Shown in pieces: positions 20,553-31,641 of a stretch of DNA of 64,000 nucleotides. The notes under the pieces are model-generated. The model saw only the letters and a list, made by a program, of their open reading frames with translations, ran no database searches and was not told where the DNA came from. The position numbers and the translations under genes were made by a program. The stretch comes from Nocardioides szechwanensis (GTDB lineage: Bacteria; Actinomycetota; Actinomycetes; Propionibacteriales; Nocardioidaceae). The DNA lies in the NCBI RefSeq assembly GCF_900103935.1, contig NZ_FNIC01000007.1, forward strand, positions 120,379-184,378. Direction: 5' to 3'. The stretch's first letter is position 1, and each line of letters starts with the position of its first letter.

Positions 20553-22534
20553 ATGGCTGGACGAATCCCTGTAATGGACGTCATGCCTGTCGTCGATCTC
20601 GGCAGGCAGGCAGCAAAGGCGACCGTCGGTGAGCCCTTCCCCGTGACGGCGACGGTGTTCCGCGAGGGGCACGACCAGCTCGCCGCCGAGGTGGTGCTCA
20701 CCGGACCCGACGGCACGAGGCGCGAGCCCGTGCGGATGGCGCCGTACGGCGAGGAGCCCGACCGCTACCGCGCCTGGGTCACCCCCGACGCTCCCGGCCC
20801 CTGGACCTTCGAGGTGCACTCGTGGTCCGACCCGGTGGCGACGTGGGACCACGACGCCGGTCTCAAGATCCCCGCGGGGGTCGACGTCGACCTGATGTTC
20901 CTCGAGGGCAAGCTGCTGCTCGAGCGGGTCAAGGCCACCGTCCCCAAGAAGGCCAAGGCCCAGCACCAGGTGCTGTCGGCTGCGATCAAGGCCGCCACGG
21001 ACGGCAAGCGACCCGTCGAGGCACGCCTGGCCCAGCTCCAGTCCGACGACCTCGCGGCCGTGCTGCTGGCCTACCCGGTGCGCGACTTCGTCACCGTGGA
21101 GGGCCCCTACCCGGCCTACGCCGACCGCACCCTCGCGCTCTCCGGCAGCTGGTACGAGTTCTTCCCCCGATCGGAGGGTGCCACCCGCGACGAGGTGACC
21201 GGCAAGGTCACCAGCGGCAGCTTCCGCACGGCCGCACTGCGCCTCGACGCCGTGGCCGCGATGGGCTTCGACGTGATCTACCTGCCGCCGGTCCACCCGA
21301 TCGGCGAGGTCAACCGCAAGGGCCCCAACAACACGCTGACCCCCGGGCCGGACGACCCGGGATCACCGTGGGCGATCGGCTCCAAGGACGGCGGCCACGA
21401 CGCGCTGCACCCCGACCTCGGCACGTTCGACGACTTCGACGCGTTCGTGGCGCGCGCCAACGAGCTCGGCCTCGAGGTCGCCCTCGACCTTGCGCTCCAG
21501 GCGGCGCCCGACCACCCCTGGGTGACCACGCACCCCCAGTTCTTCACGACGCGCGCCGACGGCACCATCGCCTACGCGGAGAACCCGCCGAAGAAGTACC
21601 AGGACATCTACCCGATCAACTTCGACAACGACCCGACCGGCATCTGCCGCGAGGTGCTGCGGATCGTCCGGCACTGGATGTCGCACGGCGTGCGCGTCTT
21701 CCGCGTCGACAACCCGCACACCAAGCCGCTGCCGTTCTGGGAGTGGCTGCTCAAGGAGGTGCGCCGCACCGACCCCGACGTGATCTTCCTGTCCGAGGCG
21801 TTCACCCGCCCGGCGATGATGCACGCGCTCGGCTCGGTGGGCTTCCACCAGTCCTACACGTACTTCACCTGGCGCACCGCACGCTGGGAGATCGAGGCCT
21901 ACCTCACCGAGCTGGCCAGCGAGTCCGACCACCTGGTCCGGCCCAACTTCTTCGTCAACACCCCCGACATCCTCCACGCCTCCCTCCAGTACGGCGGGCC
22001 CGCGGCGTTCAAGATCCGCGCCGCCATCGCGGCCACCGGGTCCCCCAGCTGGGGCGTCTACGCCGGCTACGAGCTCTACGAGCACGTCGCCGTCAAGCCC
22101 GGCAGCGAGGAGTACCTCGACTCCGAGAAGTACGAGATCCGGGTCCGCGACTGGGACACCGCGGAGGCCGAGGGCCGCACGCTCACGCCGTACCTCACCC
22201 GGCTCAACGAGATCCGGCGTGCACACCCGGCGCTCCAGCTGCTGCGCAACCTCACGATCCACAGCAGCGACGACGAGAACATCCTGGTGTTCTCCAAGGT
22301 GGCGGGCGAGGGGCCGGGCGCCGACCGGGTCATCGTGGTGGTCAACCTCGACCCCCACGCGACCCGCGAGACCATGATCCACCTCGACCTGCCCAGCCTG
22401 GGTCTCGACTGGCACGACGGCTTCACCGTGCACGACGAGATCACCGGCGAGGACTGGCACTGGGGCCAGCACAACTACGTCCGGCTCGATCCCGGGCACG
22501 AGCCCGCGCACGTGCTGACCATCAGGAGCACCGA

Positions 22535-22538
<4 letters not shown>
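20553..22538 (+). CDS. glgE: Alpha-1,4-glucan:maltose-1-phosphate maltosyltransferase GlgE
   Basis: A 661-residue GH13_3 enzyme. It transfers maltosyl units from alpha-maltose-1-phosphate to growing alpha-1,4-glucan. Visible are the N-terminal beta domain and helical insert (about 1-190), then [46 protein letters not shown] with nucleophile Asp, [10 protein letters not shown] with the acid Glu, and [11 protein letters not shown] with the third Asp. The length matches characterised GlgE proteins. The ATG at 20553 is preceded by AAGGGTGGAGAG. It leads a four-gene operon glgE-treS-mak-glgB whose stop and start codons overlap. The 181 bp upstream shows no clear promoter. Confidence 0.97.
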
Positions 22539-24288
<1,750 letters not shown>

Positions 24289-24292
<4 letters not shown>

Positions 24293-25731
24293 CCGCACCC
24301 CAGGTTTCCGGGCACCTCGAGCCCCAGGTCTTCGCCGACTACCTCGCGCGCACGCGCTGGTTCGCCGGGAAGGGCCGTCCCTTCACGGTCACGGATGTCC
24401 GCACCGTCGGGGAGGTCCCCAGCCGCGTCGACGACAGCCCACGCGTCGTCATCCACCTGGTCGAGGTCAGCTACGCCGACGTCGCCGCGGGCGCGCCGGA
24501 CGCCGTCGAGCTCTACCAGGTGCCGCTCGCCTACTACGAGCACCCCGAGAACCGGCTCGACCACGCCTTCGTCGGCTGGTGGGAGGACCCCGAGCACGGC
24601 TGGGTCCACGCCTACGACGCCCTGCACGACCGGGAGGCCATGGCCTGCTGGCTGCGCTCCTTCGACGAGGCCGCCGGCCAGGAGCACGACCACACGGTCG
24701 ACCCCGAGTCGATGCTGACCTTCCACCGGCTGCCGGGGCACGACCTCGACCGCGAGGCCGCCTCCACGCTGTTCACCGGCGAGCAGTCCAACTCGTCGGT
24801 CGCGTTCGGTGAGGACGCCCTGATGAAGGTGTTCCGCAAGGTGACGCCGGGCGTCAACCCCGACGTGGCCGTCCACGAGGTCCTCACCCGGGCCGGCTCC
24901 GACCACATCGCCAGCCTCTACGGCTGGCTGGACGTGCTCGACCCCGACTCCGACGCGGTGATCCAGCTCGCGATGCTCCAGCAGTTCCTGCGCACCGCGA
25001 TCGACGGCTGGGACATGGCCCTGGGCAGCGTCCGCACACTGTTCGCCGACCCCGAGCTCCACGCCAACCAGTCCGGCGGCGACTTCGCCGGCGAGGCCAC
25101 CCGCCTCGGGGAGGCACTGCGCGAGCTGCACGAAACGCTGCGTGAGTCGTTCGGCACCGAGACCGCGGACGCCGCCGGTCTCGTCGGCCAGATGGGCGAG
25201 CGCCTCGCCGCCGCACAGACCGTCGTACCAGGTCTGCGGGAGCACCACGACCGCCTGGCCGCCGTCCACGCGCGGGTCGCCGGGCTCGGCCAGATCGAGG
25301 TGCACCGGGTCCACGGTGACCTTCACCTGGGCCAGACGCTGCGCACCAGCAAGGGCTGGAAGGTCGTCGACTTCGAGGGCGAGCCCGCCAAGCCGCTCGC
25401 GGAGCGGATGCTGCCCGACTCGCCGTGGCGCGACGTCGCGGGCATGCTGCGCTCCTTCGACTACGCACCCCACGCCGTCGAGCGCGACCGCACCGACGAC
25501 GACCTGGCCGACGCGGCCATGCTCCGCGTGCGTGCCGACGAGTGGGCCAACCGCGCGGCCAACCACTTCCTGACGGCTTATGCCGGAGGGTCCCTGACCG
25601 ACGAGCAGCAGATCCTGCTCGATGCGTACGTCGCCGACAAGGCCGTGTACGAGACCGTCTACGAAACGCGCAATCGCCCCACCTGGGTGGACATCCCGCT
25701 CCAGGCTGTGGCGAGGATCGGAGCGGAATGA
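24289..25731 (+). CDS. mak: Maltokinase Mak (Pep2)
   Basis: A 480-residue kinase with the aminoglycoside-phosphotransferase-like fold that makes maltose-1-phosphate from maltose and ATP. The N-terminal lobe begins [14 protein letters not shown], the usual maltokinase opening. The nucleotide-loop region [21 protein letters not shown] is near 160-182, the catalytic loop [11 protein letters not shown] near 340-350, and the metal-binding [12 protein letters not shown] near 358-370. The GTG overlaps the treS stop as GTGA. Its product is the donor for GlgE encoded two genes upstream. Confidence 0.95.
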
Positions 25732-27920
25732 CCCGCACCATCGCACCCGTCCCCACGTCCGAGCTCGACCAGATCGTCAACGGCGAGCACGGGCACCCCC
25801 ACGCCGTCCTCGGCCCGCACGTCTACGAGGGCGCCGTCACGGTGCGCGTGCTGAAGCCCCTGGCGTCCAGCGTCGTGATCCGGCACAGCGGCACCGAGAC
25901 CCCGCTCGAGCACGAGCACGAAGGCGTCTGGGTGGGCGTGCTGACCGGCGAGACCGCCGTGCCCGACTACCGCATCGCCGTCTCCTACGACGACGGGCCG
26001 ATCGAGCTCGACGACCCCTACCGGTTCCTGCCGACGCTCGGCCAGGTCGACCTGCACCTCATCAACGAGGGCCGTCACGAGCTGCTCTGGACGGTGCTCG
26101 GCGCGCGGGTCCACCACTACAAGACCGTCGACGGCATCGTCAGCGGCACGTCGTTCGCGGTCTGGGCTCCCTCCGCGAGGTCGGTCCGGCTCAAGGGCGA
26201 CTTCAACGCGTGGGACGGCCGCGAGCACCCCATGCGCCAGCTCGGCTCCTCGGGCGTCTGGGAGCTGTTCGTGCCCGGCATCGGCTCCGGTACGACGTAC
26301 AAGTTCGGCGTGCGCGGTGCCGACGGCGAGTGGCGCGAGAAGGCCGACCCGATGGCGTTCCACGCCGAGGTGGCGCCGGCGACATCGTCGCGGGTCACCG
26401 AGTCGACCCACACGTGGAACGACGACGAGTGGATGGCTGCCCGCGCGAAGAAGAAGCCGGTCGCCGAGGCGATGTCGATCTACGAGCTCCACCTCGGGTC
26501 GTGGAAGCGACACCCGGGCGGCGGCTTCTGGTCCTACGACGAGCTCGCCGACGACCTGGTCCCGTACCTCTCCAACCTCGGGTTCACCCATGTCGAGCTG
26601 ATGCCCGTCATGCAGCACCCGTTCGGCGGCTCGTGGGGCTACCACGTCACGTCGTACTTCGCGCCCGACTCCCGCTACGGCGACCCCGACGGCTTCCGGC
26701 GGCTGGTCGACCGGCTGCACCAGGCCGGGATCGGCGTGATCCTCGACTGGGTGCCCGGTCACTTCGCCACCGACGCGTGGGCGCTGGCCAGCTTCGACGG
26801 CACGCCGCTCTACGAGGACCCCAACCCGCAGCGCGGGTGGCACAAGGAGTGGGGCTCCCACATCTTCAACTTCGGCCGGCCCGAGGTACGCAACTTCCTC
26901 TACGCCAATGCCCTCTACTGGCTCGAGGAGTTCCACGCCGACGGTCTCCGCGTCGACGGCGTCGCGTCGATGCTCTACCTCGACTACGCCCGCGAGCACG
27001 GCGAGTGGTCGCCCAACAAGCACGGCGGACGCGAGAACCTCGAGGCCGTGCAGTTCCTCCAGGAGATGAACGCCACCGTCTACAAGCGGGTGCCCGGCGT
27101 GGTCACGATCGCCGAGGAGTCTACCTCGTGGCCCGGCGTCACCGGCCGCACCAGCGACGGCGGTCTCGGCTTCGGCTTCAAGTGGAACATGGGCTGGATG
27201 CACGACTCGCTCGGCTACCTCGAGCGCCCGCCGGTGCACCGGTCCTGGCACCACAACGAGCTCACGTTCGCTCTCACCTACGCCTGGGCCGAGAACTACG
27301 TGCTGCCGATCTCGCACGACGAGGTCGTGCACGGCAAGGGCTCGTTGCTGCGCAAGATGCCCGGCGACCGGTGGCAGCAGCTGGCCAACCTGCGCGCCTA
27401 CTTCGCCTACATGTGGGCCCACCCCGGCAAGCAGCTGCTCTTCATGGGCTGCGAGATCGGCCAGGAGTCGGAGTGGGCCGAGGCCCGCGAGCTCGACTGG
27501 TGGCTCCTGGACCACCCCGAGCACCGCGGCGTCCACGACCTGGTGCGCGACCTCAACCGCGTCTACACGAGCTCCCCGGCCCTGTGGTCGCGCGACCACG
27601 ACCCGCAGGGCTTCGAGTGGGTCGACGCCAACGACGCGAGTCGCAGCGTCTACTCCTTCATCCGCCGTGGCGACGGCCCCGACGTGGTGTCGGTCAGCAA
27701 CTTCCGCGACCACCCGCAGGAGGGGTTCCGCCTCGGCCTGCCGGCCGCCGGCACGTGGCAGGAGGTGCTCAACACCGACTCCGACGGCTACTCCGGCTCG
27801 GGGGTCGGCAACCTCGGCGCGGTGACCGCGGTCGCGGGCGAGCACAGCGGTCAGCCGGCGCACGCCGACATCGTCCTGCCGCCGTTGGCCACCCTGTGGC
27901 TGCGCCACGTGCCCGACTGA
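25728..27920 (+). CDS. glgB: 1,4-alpha-glucan branching enzyme GlgB
   Basis: A 730-residue GH13_9 enzyme introducing alpha-1,6 branches. Two N-terminal beta-sandwich domains (about 1-110 and 125-225) precede the barrel. Catalytic motifs are HADGLRVDGVASMLYLDY with nucleophile Asp, TIAEESTSWP with the acid Glu, and ISHDEVVHGKGS with the third Asp. The family hallmark GWMHDSLGY is present. The ATG overlaps the mak stop as ATGA. With glgE, treS and mak it completes the trehalose-to-branched-glucan GlgE route. Confidence 0.97.
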   Translation: MTRTIAPVPTSELDQIVNGEHGHPHAVLGPHVYEGAVTVRVLKPLASSVVIRHSGTETPLEHEHEGVWVGVLTGETAVPDYRIAVSYDDGPIELDDPYRFLPTLGQVDLHLINEGRHELLWTVLGARVHHYKTVDGIVSGTSFAVWAPSARSVRLKGDFNAWDGREHPMRQLGSSGVWELFVPGIGSGTTYKFGVRGADGEWREKADPMAFHAEVAPATSSRVTESTHTWNDDEWMAARAKKKPVAEAMSIYELHLGSWKRHPGGGFWSYDELADDLVPYLSNLGFTHVELMPVMQHPFGGSWGYHVTSYFAPDSRYGDPDGFRRLVDRLHQAGIGVILDWVPGHFATDAWALASFDGTPLYEDPNPQRGWHKEWGSHIFNFGRPEVRNFLYANALYWLEEFHADGLRVDGVASMLYLDYAREHGEWSPNKHGGRENLEAVQFLQEMNATVYKRVPGVVTIAEESTSWPGVTGRTSDGGLGFGFKWNMGWMHDSLGYLERPPVHRSWHHNELTFALTYAWAENYVLPISHDEVVHGKGSLLRKMPGDRWQQLANLRAYFAYMWAHPGKQLLFMGCEIGQESEWAEARELDWWLLDHPEHRGVHDLVRDLNRVYTSSPALWSRDHDPQGFEWVDANDASRSVYSFIRRGDGPDVVSVSNFRDHPQEGFRLGLPAAGTWQEVLNTDSDGYSGSGVGNLGAVTAVAGEHSGQPAHADIVLPPLATLWLRHVPD

Positions 27921-27931
27921 GACCGCGACAC

Positions 27932-27937
27932 TAGGGT
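27932..27937 (+). promoter_or_regulatory. Putative -10 box of the NUDIX gene (leaderless)
   Basis: TAGGGT stands 7 nt before the GTG start of the NUDIX gene, just downstream of the glgB stop. The intervening TGGGCGG is not a good Shine-Dalgarno at this distance. Confidence 0.35.
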
Positions 27938-27944
27938 TGGGCGG

Positions 27945-28697
27945 GTGAGTGACCGACCGAGCATCGTGACCGTCGACGACGGCGTCGCCCGGATCATCTG
28001 GGCGCCGGCCGACGGTGACTGGGCCGACGCCGTTGACGTCGTACGGCGTGAGGTCGAGGCGGCGCTCGAGCGGCACGGCCGCGTCGAGATCCACGTGGCC
28101 GCCGACGACGAGGTTGCCCAGCGGGTCGCGACCTGGTCCGGCATGCGCCGGGAGGGCGTACGCCGTGGCGTGGGCGGCGACGAGGTCGTCTACGCACGAC
28201 TGACCTCCGACGTGCCGGTCTCCGAGCCGGGCGGCTTCCGGGCCCTGCTCAACTCGTTCCTCCCCCGCAAGCGGGCGATCAGCCAGATGCTGATCCGCGA
28301 CCACGACGACCGGATCCTGCTCTGCGAGCTCACCTACAAGCAGGACTGGGACCTGCCCGGCGGCGTCGTCGAGGTCGGCGAGTCGCCGCAGCTGGCCGTG
28401 GCCCGCGAGGTCGAGGAGGAGCTCGGCCTCGCGATCAAGGCCGGCCCGCTCGTGCTCACCGACTGGCTGCCGCCCTGGGGCGGCTGGGACGACGCGCTGT
28501 GCCTGGTCTTCGACGGCGGCGTCCACGACGCCTCCATCGCCGACACGATCGTGCGGCAGACCCGCGAGATCCGGGCCACTGAGTTCCTCACCCTGGAGCA
28601 GGCGCGCGAGCGGTGCGCCGACTTCACCGCCCGGCGGCTCACCTCCGCCCTCGCCAACCTCGGCGGGGGGCCGGCCTACACCGAGTCGGGGGTGTGA
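27945..28697 (+). CDS. NUDIX hydrolase with N-terminal GNAT-like remnant
   Basis: A 250-residue cytoplasmic protein. The complete Nudix box (G, five residues, E, seven, REVEEELGL) lies near residues 140-162 in GGVVEVGESP...AVAREVEEELGL and coordinates the metal for pyrophosphate-bond hydrolysis. Residues about 45-85 (VAQRVATWSGMRREGVRRGV, then DEVVYARLTSDVP) resemble the C-terminal strand-helix of GNAT acetyltransferases, without the acetyl-CoA loop. That part is therefore a degenerate or accessory domain. The substrate is unknown. It follows glgB by 24 bp but seems to have its own promoter. Confidence 0.85.
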   Translation: MSDRPSIVTVDDGVARIIWAPADGDWADAVDVVRREVEAALERHGRVEIHVAADDEVAQRVATWSGMRREGVRRGVGGDEVVYARLTSDVPVSEPGGFRALLNSFLPRKRAISQMLIRDHDDRILLCELTYKQDWDLPGGVVEVGESPQLAVAREVEEELGLAIKAGPLVLTDWLPPWGGWDDALCLVFDGGVHDASIADTIVRQTREIRATEFLTLEQARERCADFTARRLTSALANLGGGPAYTESGV

Positions 28698-28764
28698 CCG
28701 CCGGTCACTGTTTCGGCTCGTCCTGGCCCGGTAGAACTGGTCCCCACGGTCGGAAGGGGGCCTC

Positions 28765-30279
28765 ATGGCTGACGTCGAGGTGTCGGAAACACAGCTGAAG
28801 GCGGGCTCCATCGGCTTCGTCGACGCGCTGGTCATCGGGCTCGCCGCCACGTCCCCGGCGTACTCGCTGGCCGCGGTCATCGGGGCGGTCACGGCGGCGG
28901 TGGGGGTCTACGCGCCGGGCGCGCTGCTCGCGTCGTTCGTGCCGATGGCGCTGATCGCGACCGCGTTCCTCTACCTCAACCGGGTCGACCAGGACTGCGG
29001 CACCACCTTCAGCTGGGTGACCCGGGCGATGGGCCCGTGGTTCGGGTGGATCGGCGGCTGGGCCATCGCGATGACCGGGGTGCTGGTGATCGGCTCGCTC
29101 GCCGACGTCGGTGTCAGCTTCACGCTGCGCACGTTCGGTGCCGACACCGCGGCCGACAACGCGTGGGTCCGGATGCCGCTCGCGATCGGGCTGATCCTGC
29201 TGCTCACGTGGGTCTGCGTGCTCGGCACCGATGTCTCGGCACGGCTTCAGAACATCCTGATCCTCGCGCAGGTGGGCTCGCTGCTCGTCTTCGCGGCGGT
29301 GGCCATCGTCAAGGCCGTCACCGACAACAGCTCGCTCGACCCGATCGACCCGTCGCTGTCCTGGCTCAACCCGTTCGGCGCCGGCGGCGCCAGCCTGTCG
29401 ACCGCACTCCTGCTCGGGGTCTTCGCCTACTGGGGCTGGGAGTCGTCAGTCAACCTCAGCGAGGAGACGACCGACGGCGCGAGCACTCCCGGACGGGCTG
29501 CGGTCTGGTCGACCTTCATCCTGCTCGCCACCTACGTGTCGGTCGCGATCGCGGTCGTGGCCTACGCCGGCACCGACTGGCTGACCGACAACGCCGGCGA
29601 GGAGGAGTTCGTCTTCGCCGAGCTCGCCGACCGCGTGATGGGCGGCTGGGGCTGGGTGGTCCTCGCGTCGGTGGCGACCTCCGCGATCGCGTCGACCCAG
29701 ACCACGATCATCCCGGCGTCACGCACCGGGCTCTCGATGGCCCGGCGTCACGCGCTGCCGTCGTACTACGGCCGCATCCACCACCGCCACCGCACGCCGC
29801 ACGTCAGCACCTGGTGGGTCGCCGGCATCGCGATCGTCTGGTACGTCGGGATCTACCAGGTCAGCGCCAACGCGCTGTTCGACTCGCTCACAGCGCTCGC
29901 GCTGCTGATCGCCTTCTACTACGCACTCACCGGGATCGCCTGCGCGGTCTACCACCGCAAGCACCTGCTCGAGAGCCCCAAGAACCTGTTGCTGATCGGC
30001 GTCGGCCCGCTCCTGGGCTCGGCCATGCTGATCTGGCTGCTCGTGCTCTCGGTGCGCGACATGTCCGACCCGGCCAACTCCTACAGCGGCCAGTCGTGGC
30101 TTGGCGTCGGCCCGCCGCTGGTGATCGGCGCGGGCATCTTCCTGGCCGGCGTCGCCCTGATGCTGTTCTGGCGGGCGAAGGACGGCCGCTACTGGTCGGA
30201 GCGGGCAGGCCTCCCTGACCCCGACGTGGTCCGAGGCGTGAAGCGGCCCGAGGCCGACCCCGACGGACTGGAAGGCTGA
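28765..30279 (+). CDS. APC-family amino-acid permease
   Basis: A 504-residue inner-membrane transporter with about 12 hydrophobic helices. The first helix carries the unwound substrate-binding motif GLAATSPAYSLAAVIGAV, typical of amino acid-polyamine-organocation permeases. The conserved FAYWGWESSVNLSEET (helix 6) and TTIIPASRTGLSMARR segments also fit this family. The C-terminus is hydrophilic (PDPDVVRGVKRPEADPDG). GGAAGGGGG precedes the ATG at good distance. A universal stress protein gene begins 5 bp downstream, an arrangement common in actinobacteria. The transported amino acid is not predictable. Confidence 0.9.
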   Translation: MADVEVSETQLKAGSIGFVDALVIGLAATSPAYSLAAVIGAVTAAVGVYAPGALLASFVPMALIATAFLYLNRVDQDCGTTFSWVTRAMGPWFGWIGGWAIAMTGVLVIGSLADVGVSFTLRTFGADTAADNAWVRMPLAIGLILLLTWVCVLGTDVSARLQNILILAQVGSLLVFAAVAIVKAVTDNSSLDPIDPSLSWLNPFGAGGASLSTALLLGVFAYWGWESSVNLSEETTDGASTPGRAAVWSTFILLATYVSVAIAVVAYAGTDWLTDNAGEEEFVFAELADRVMGGWGWVVLASVATSAIASTQTTIIPASRTGLSMARRHALPSYYGRIHHRHRTPHVSTWWVAGIAIVWYVGIYQVSANALFDSLTALALLIAFYYALTGIACAVYHRKHLLESPKNLLLIGVGPLLGSAMLIWLLVLSVRDMSDPANSYSGQSWLGVGPPLVIGAGIFLAGVALMLFWRAKDGRYWSERAGLPDPDVVRGVKRPEADPDGLEG

Positions 30280-30284
30280 ACGAC

Positions 30285-30704
30285 ATGGCAGTAGTGCTGG
30301 GGTACGACGAGTCGCCGGGCGCCGAGGCGGCACTGACGACGGCGATCAACGTGGCCGCGCGGTTCGACGAGCCGCTGATCCTGGTCTACGGCGCCGCTCC
30401 CCCGGGCAACGTCGGCGAGGAGTTCAAGGCCCACCGCGACGCGCTGCGCGAGATCGGCCGCACCGCTCTCTCGCATGCCGTCGAGCGCGCGCACGCCGCC
30501 GGGGTTGACACGCAGATCGAGCTGGTCGACGCCAAGCCCGCCCAGGCCCTGATGCAGGTGGCCGACGCCCACGACGCCACCGTGATCGTGGTCGGCACCG
30601 CCGGCGAGAGCCCGCTCAAGGGCGCGATGCTCGGCTCGACGCCCCACAAGCTGCTGCACCTCAGCACTCGGCCGGTGCTGTGCGTGCCGGTCGGCGAGCC
30701 CTGA
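30285..30704 (+). CDS. Universal stress protein (ATP-binding UspA type)
   Basis: A 139-residue single-domain Usp. The ATP-binding signature G-2x-G-9x-G-S is intact near residues 102-117 (GTAGESPLKGAMLGST), and the N-terminal VVLGYDESPGAEAAL contains the first-strand Asp. It lies 5 bp after the permease and may tune its activity, as proposed for other Usp-transporter pairs. Its 3' end overlaps the 3' end of the convergent DMT exporter gene by 44 bp. Confidence 0.9.
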   Translation: MAVVLGYDESPGAEAALTTAINVAARFDEPLILVYGAAPPGNVGEEFKAHRDALREIGRTALSHAVERAHAAGVDTQIELVDAKPAQALMQVADAHDATVIVVGTAGESPLKGAMLGSTPHKLLHLSTRPVLCVPVGEP

Positions 30705-31575
30705 CCTGCGGCGCCAGAGCCCGCCTCGGCGGGCGCACCGCGACCAGCACACCGAGCACCAGCAGCAGCCCGCCGAGGGACTCGGCGGCGTTGGGCCGCT
30801 GGTCGAGCAGCAGCGTCGCGGAGGCCATCGCGACCACCGGTGCCAGCAGCACCCACGGGACCACGGACGCGGACGGGTTCCGCGCCAGCAGCGTGTTGAA
30901 GATGCCGTAGCCCACGAGCGAAGCCAGCCCCGCGGTGTAGAGCGTGGAGGCGAGCGCCTCCCAGCCGAACGCCGCCAGCCCGTCGGCCACTGCCGCAGGC
31001 CCGTCGAGCAGCAGGCTCAGGGCCAGCAGCGGGACCGGAACCACCAGCGCCGACCAGACCGTGAGCGACAGCCCGCCGCTCACGCCCGAGGCGCGCGACA
31101 GGACGTTGCCGATGCCCCACGTCAGCGCCGCCAGCAGGGTCAGCGCCAGGGCGAGCAACGAGACGTCGCCGCCGCGACCCACCGCCACGACGAGCAGGCC
31201 GACCGAGCCCAGCAGGACCCCGGCCACCTGGCCGGGCGTCGGACGCTCGCGCAGCACCCCGGCCGCGATCAGCACCGTGAAGATCACCTGCGCCTGGAGC
31301 ACGAGCGCGGCCAGCCCCGGAGGCATGCCCGCCGCCATCCCGACGTACAGGAAGGCGAACTGGCCCAGGGACATGAACAGCCCGATCATGGCGACCACCC
31401 GCCACGGCGCCTGCGGGCGCGGGATGAGCAGCACCGCGGGAAACACCACCAGCAAGAAGCGGGCGGTGAGGAACAGCAGCGGCGGGACCTCGCCCATCCC
31501 CCAGTCGATGACCACGAAGTTGAAGCCCCACACGGTGGCGACCAGGGCGGCCAGGAGCGAGTCGCGTCTGTTCAC
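30661..31575 (-). CDS. DMT/EamA-family exporter
   Basis: A 304-residue membrane protein with ten hydrophobic helices arranged as two EamA repeats (about 1-135 and 145-285). The opening SLLAALVATVWGFNFVVIDWG is the typical first helix, and LLAPVVAMASATLLLDQRPN marks the end of the second repeat. The start is taken at GTG 31575. An upstream in-frame GTG at 31626 lies inside the LysR operator and is unlikely. It is divergent from a lysR gene, which suggests regulation by that protein. The substrate is unknown, amino acids or metabolites being common for the family. Confidence 0.85.
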   Translation of the reverse strand: MNRRDSLLAALVATVWGFNFVVIDWGMGEVPPLLFLTARFLLVVFPAVLLIPRPQAPWRVVAMIGLFMSLGQFAFLYVGMAAGMPPGLAALVLQAQVIFTVLIAAGVLRERPTPGQVAGVLLGSVGLLVVAVGRGGDVSLLALALTLLAALTWGIGNVLSRASGVSGGLSLTVWSALVVPVPLLALSLLLDGPAAVADGLAAFGWEALASTLYTAGLASLVGYGIFNTLLARNPSASVVPWVLLAPVVAMASATLLLDQRPNAAESLGGLLLVLGVLVAVRPPRRALAPQVRARRPARTAPAEC

Positions 31576-31621
31576 CGGCCCATCGTGACGGCCGAAACCC
31601 GGAAGCACCAGCGAATGTTCA

Positions 31622-31641
31622 TACACCTATCTGTGTAGCAT
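31622..31641. promoter_or_regulatory. LysR operator and lysR -10 box
   Basis: TACAC-CTATCT-GTGTA (31622-31637) is a perfect 16-bp interrupted dyad in the gap between the divergent exporter and lysR genes. TAGCAT (31636-31641) stands 6 nt before the lysR ATG, suggesting a leaderless lysR transcript that would be autorepressed by binding at the dyad. Confidence 0.55.

Noticed and set aside
25659..28892. 1077-codon open frame on the minus strand
   Set aside because: Antisense to glgB and the NUDIX gene, with no recognisable domain.
31576..31626. Upstream GTG start for the DMT exporter at 31626
   Set aside because: It lies inside the LysR dyad, and the added residues are not part of the EamA fold.
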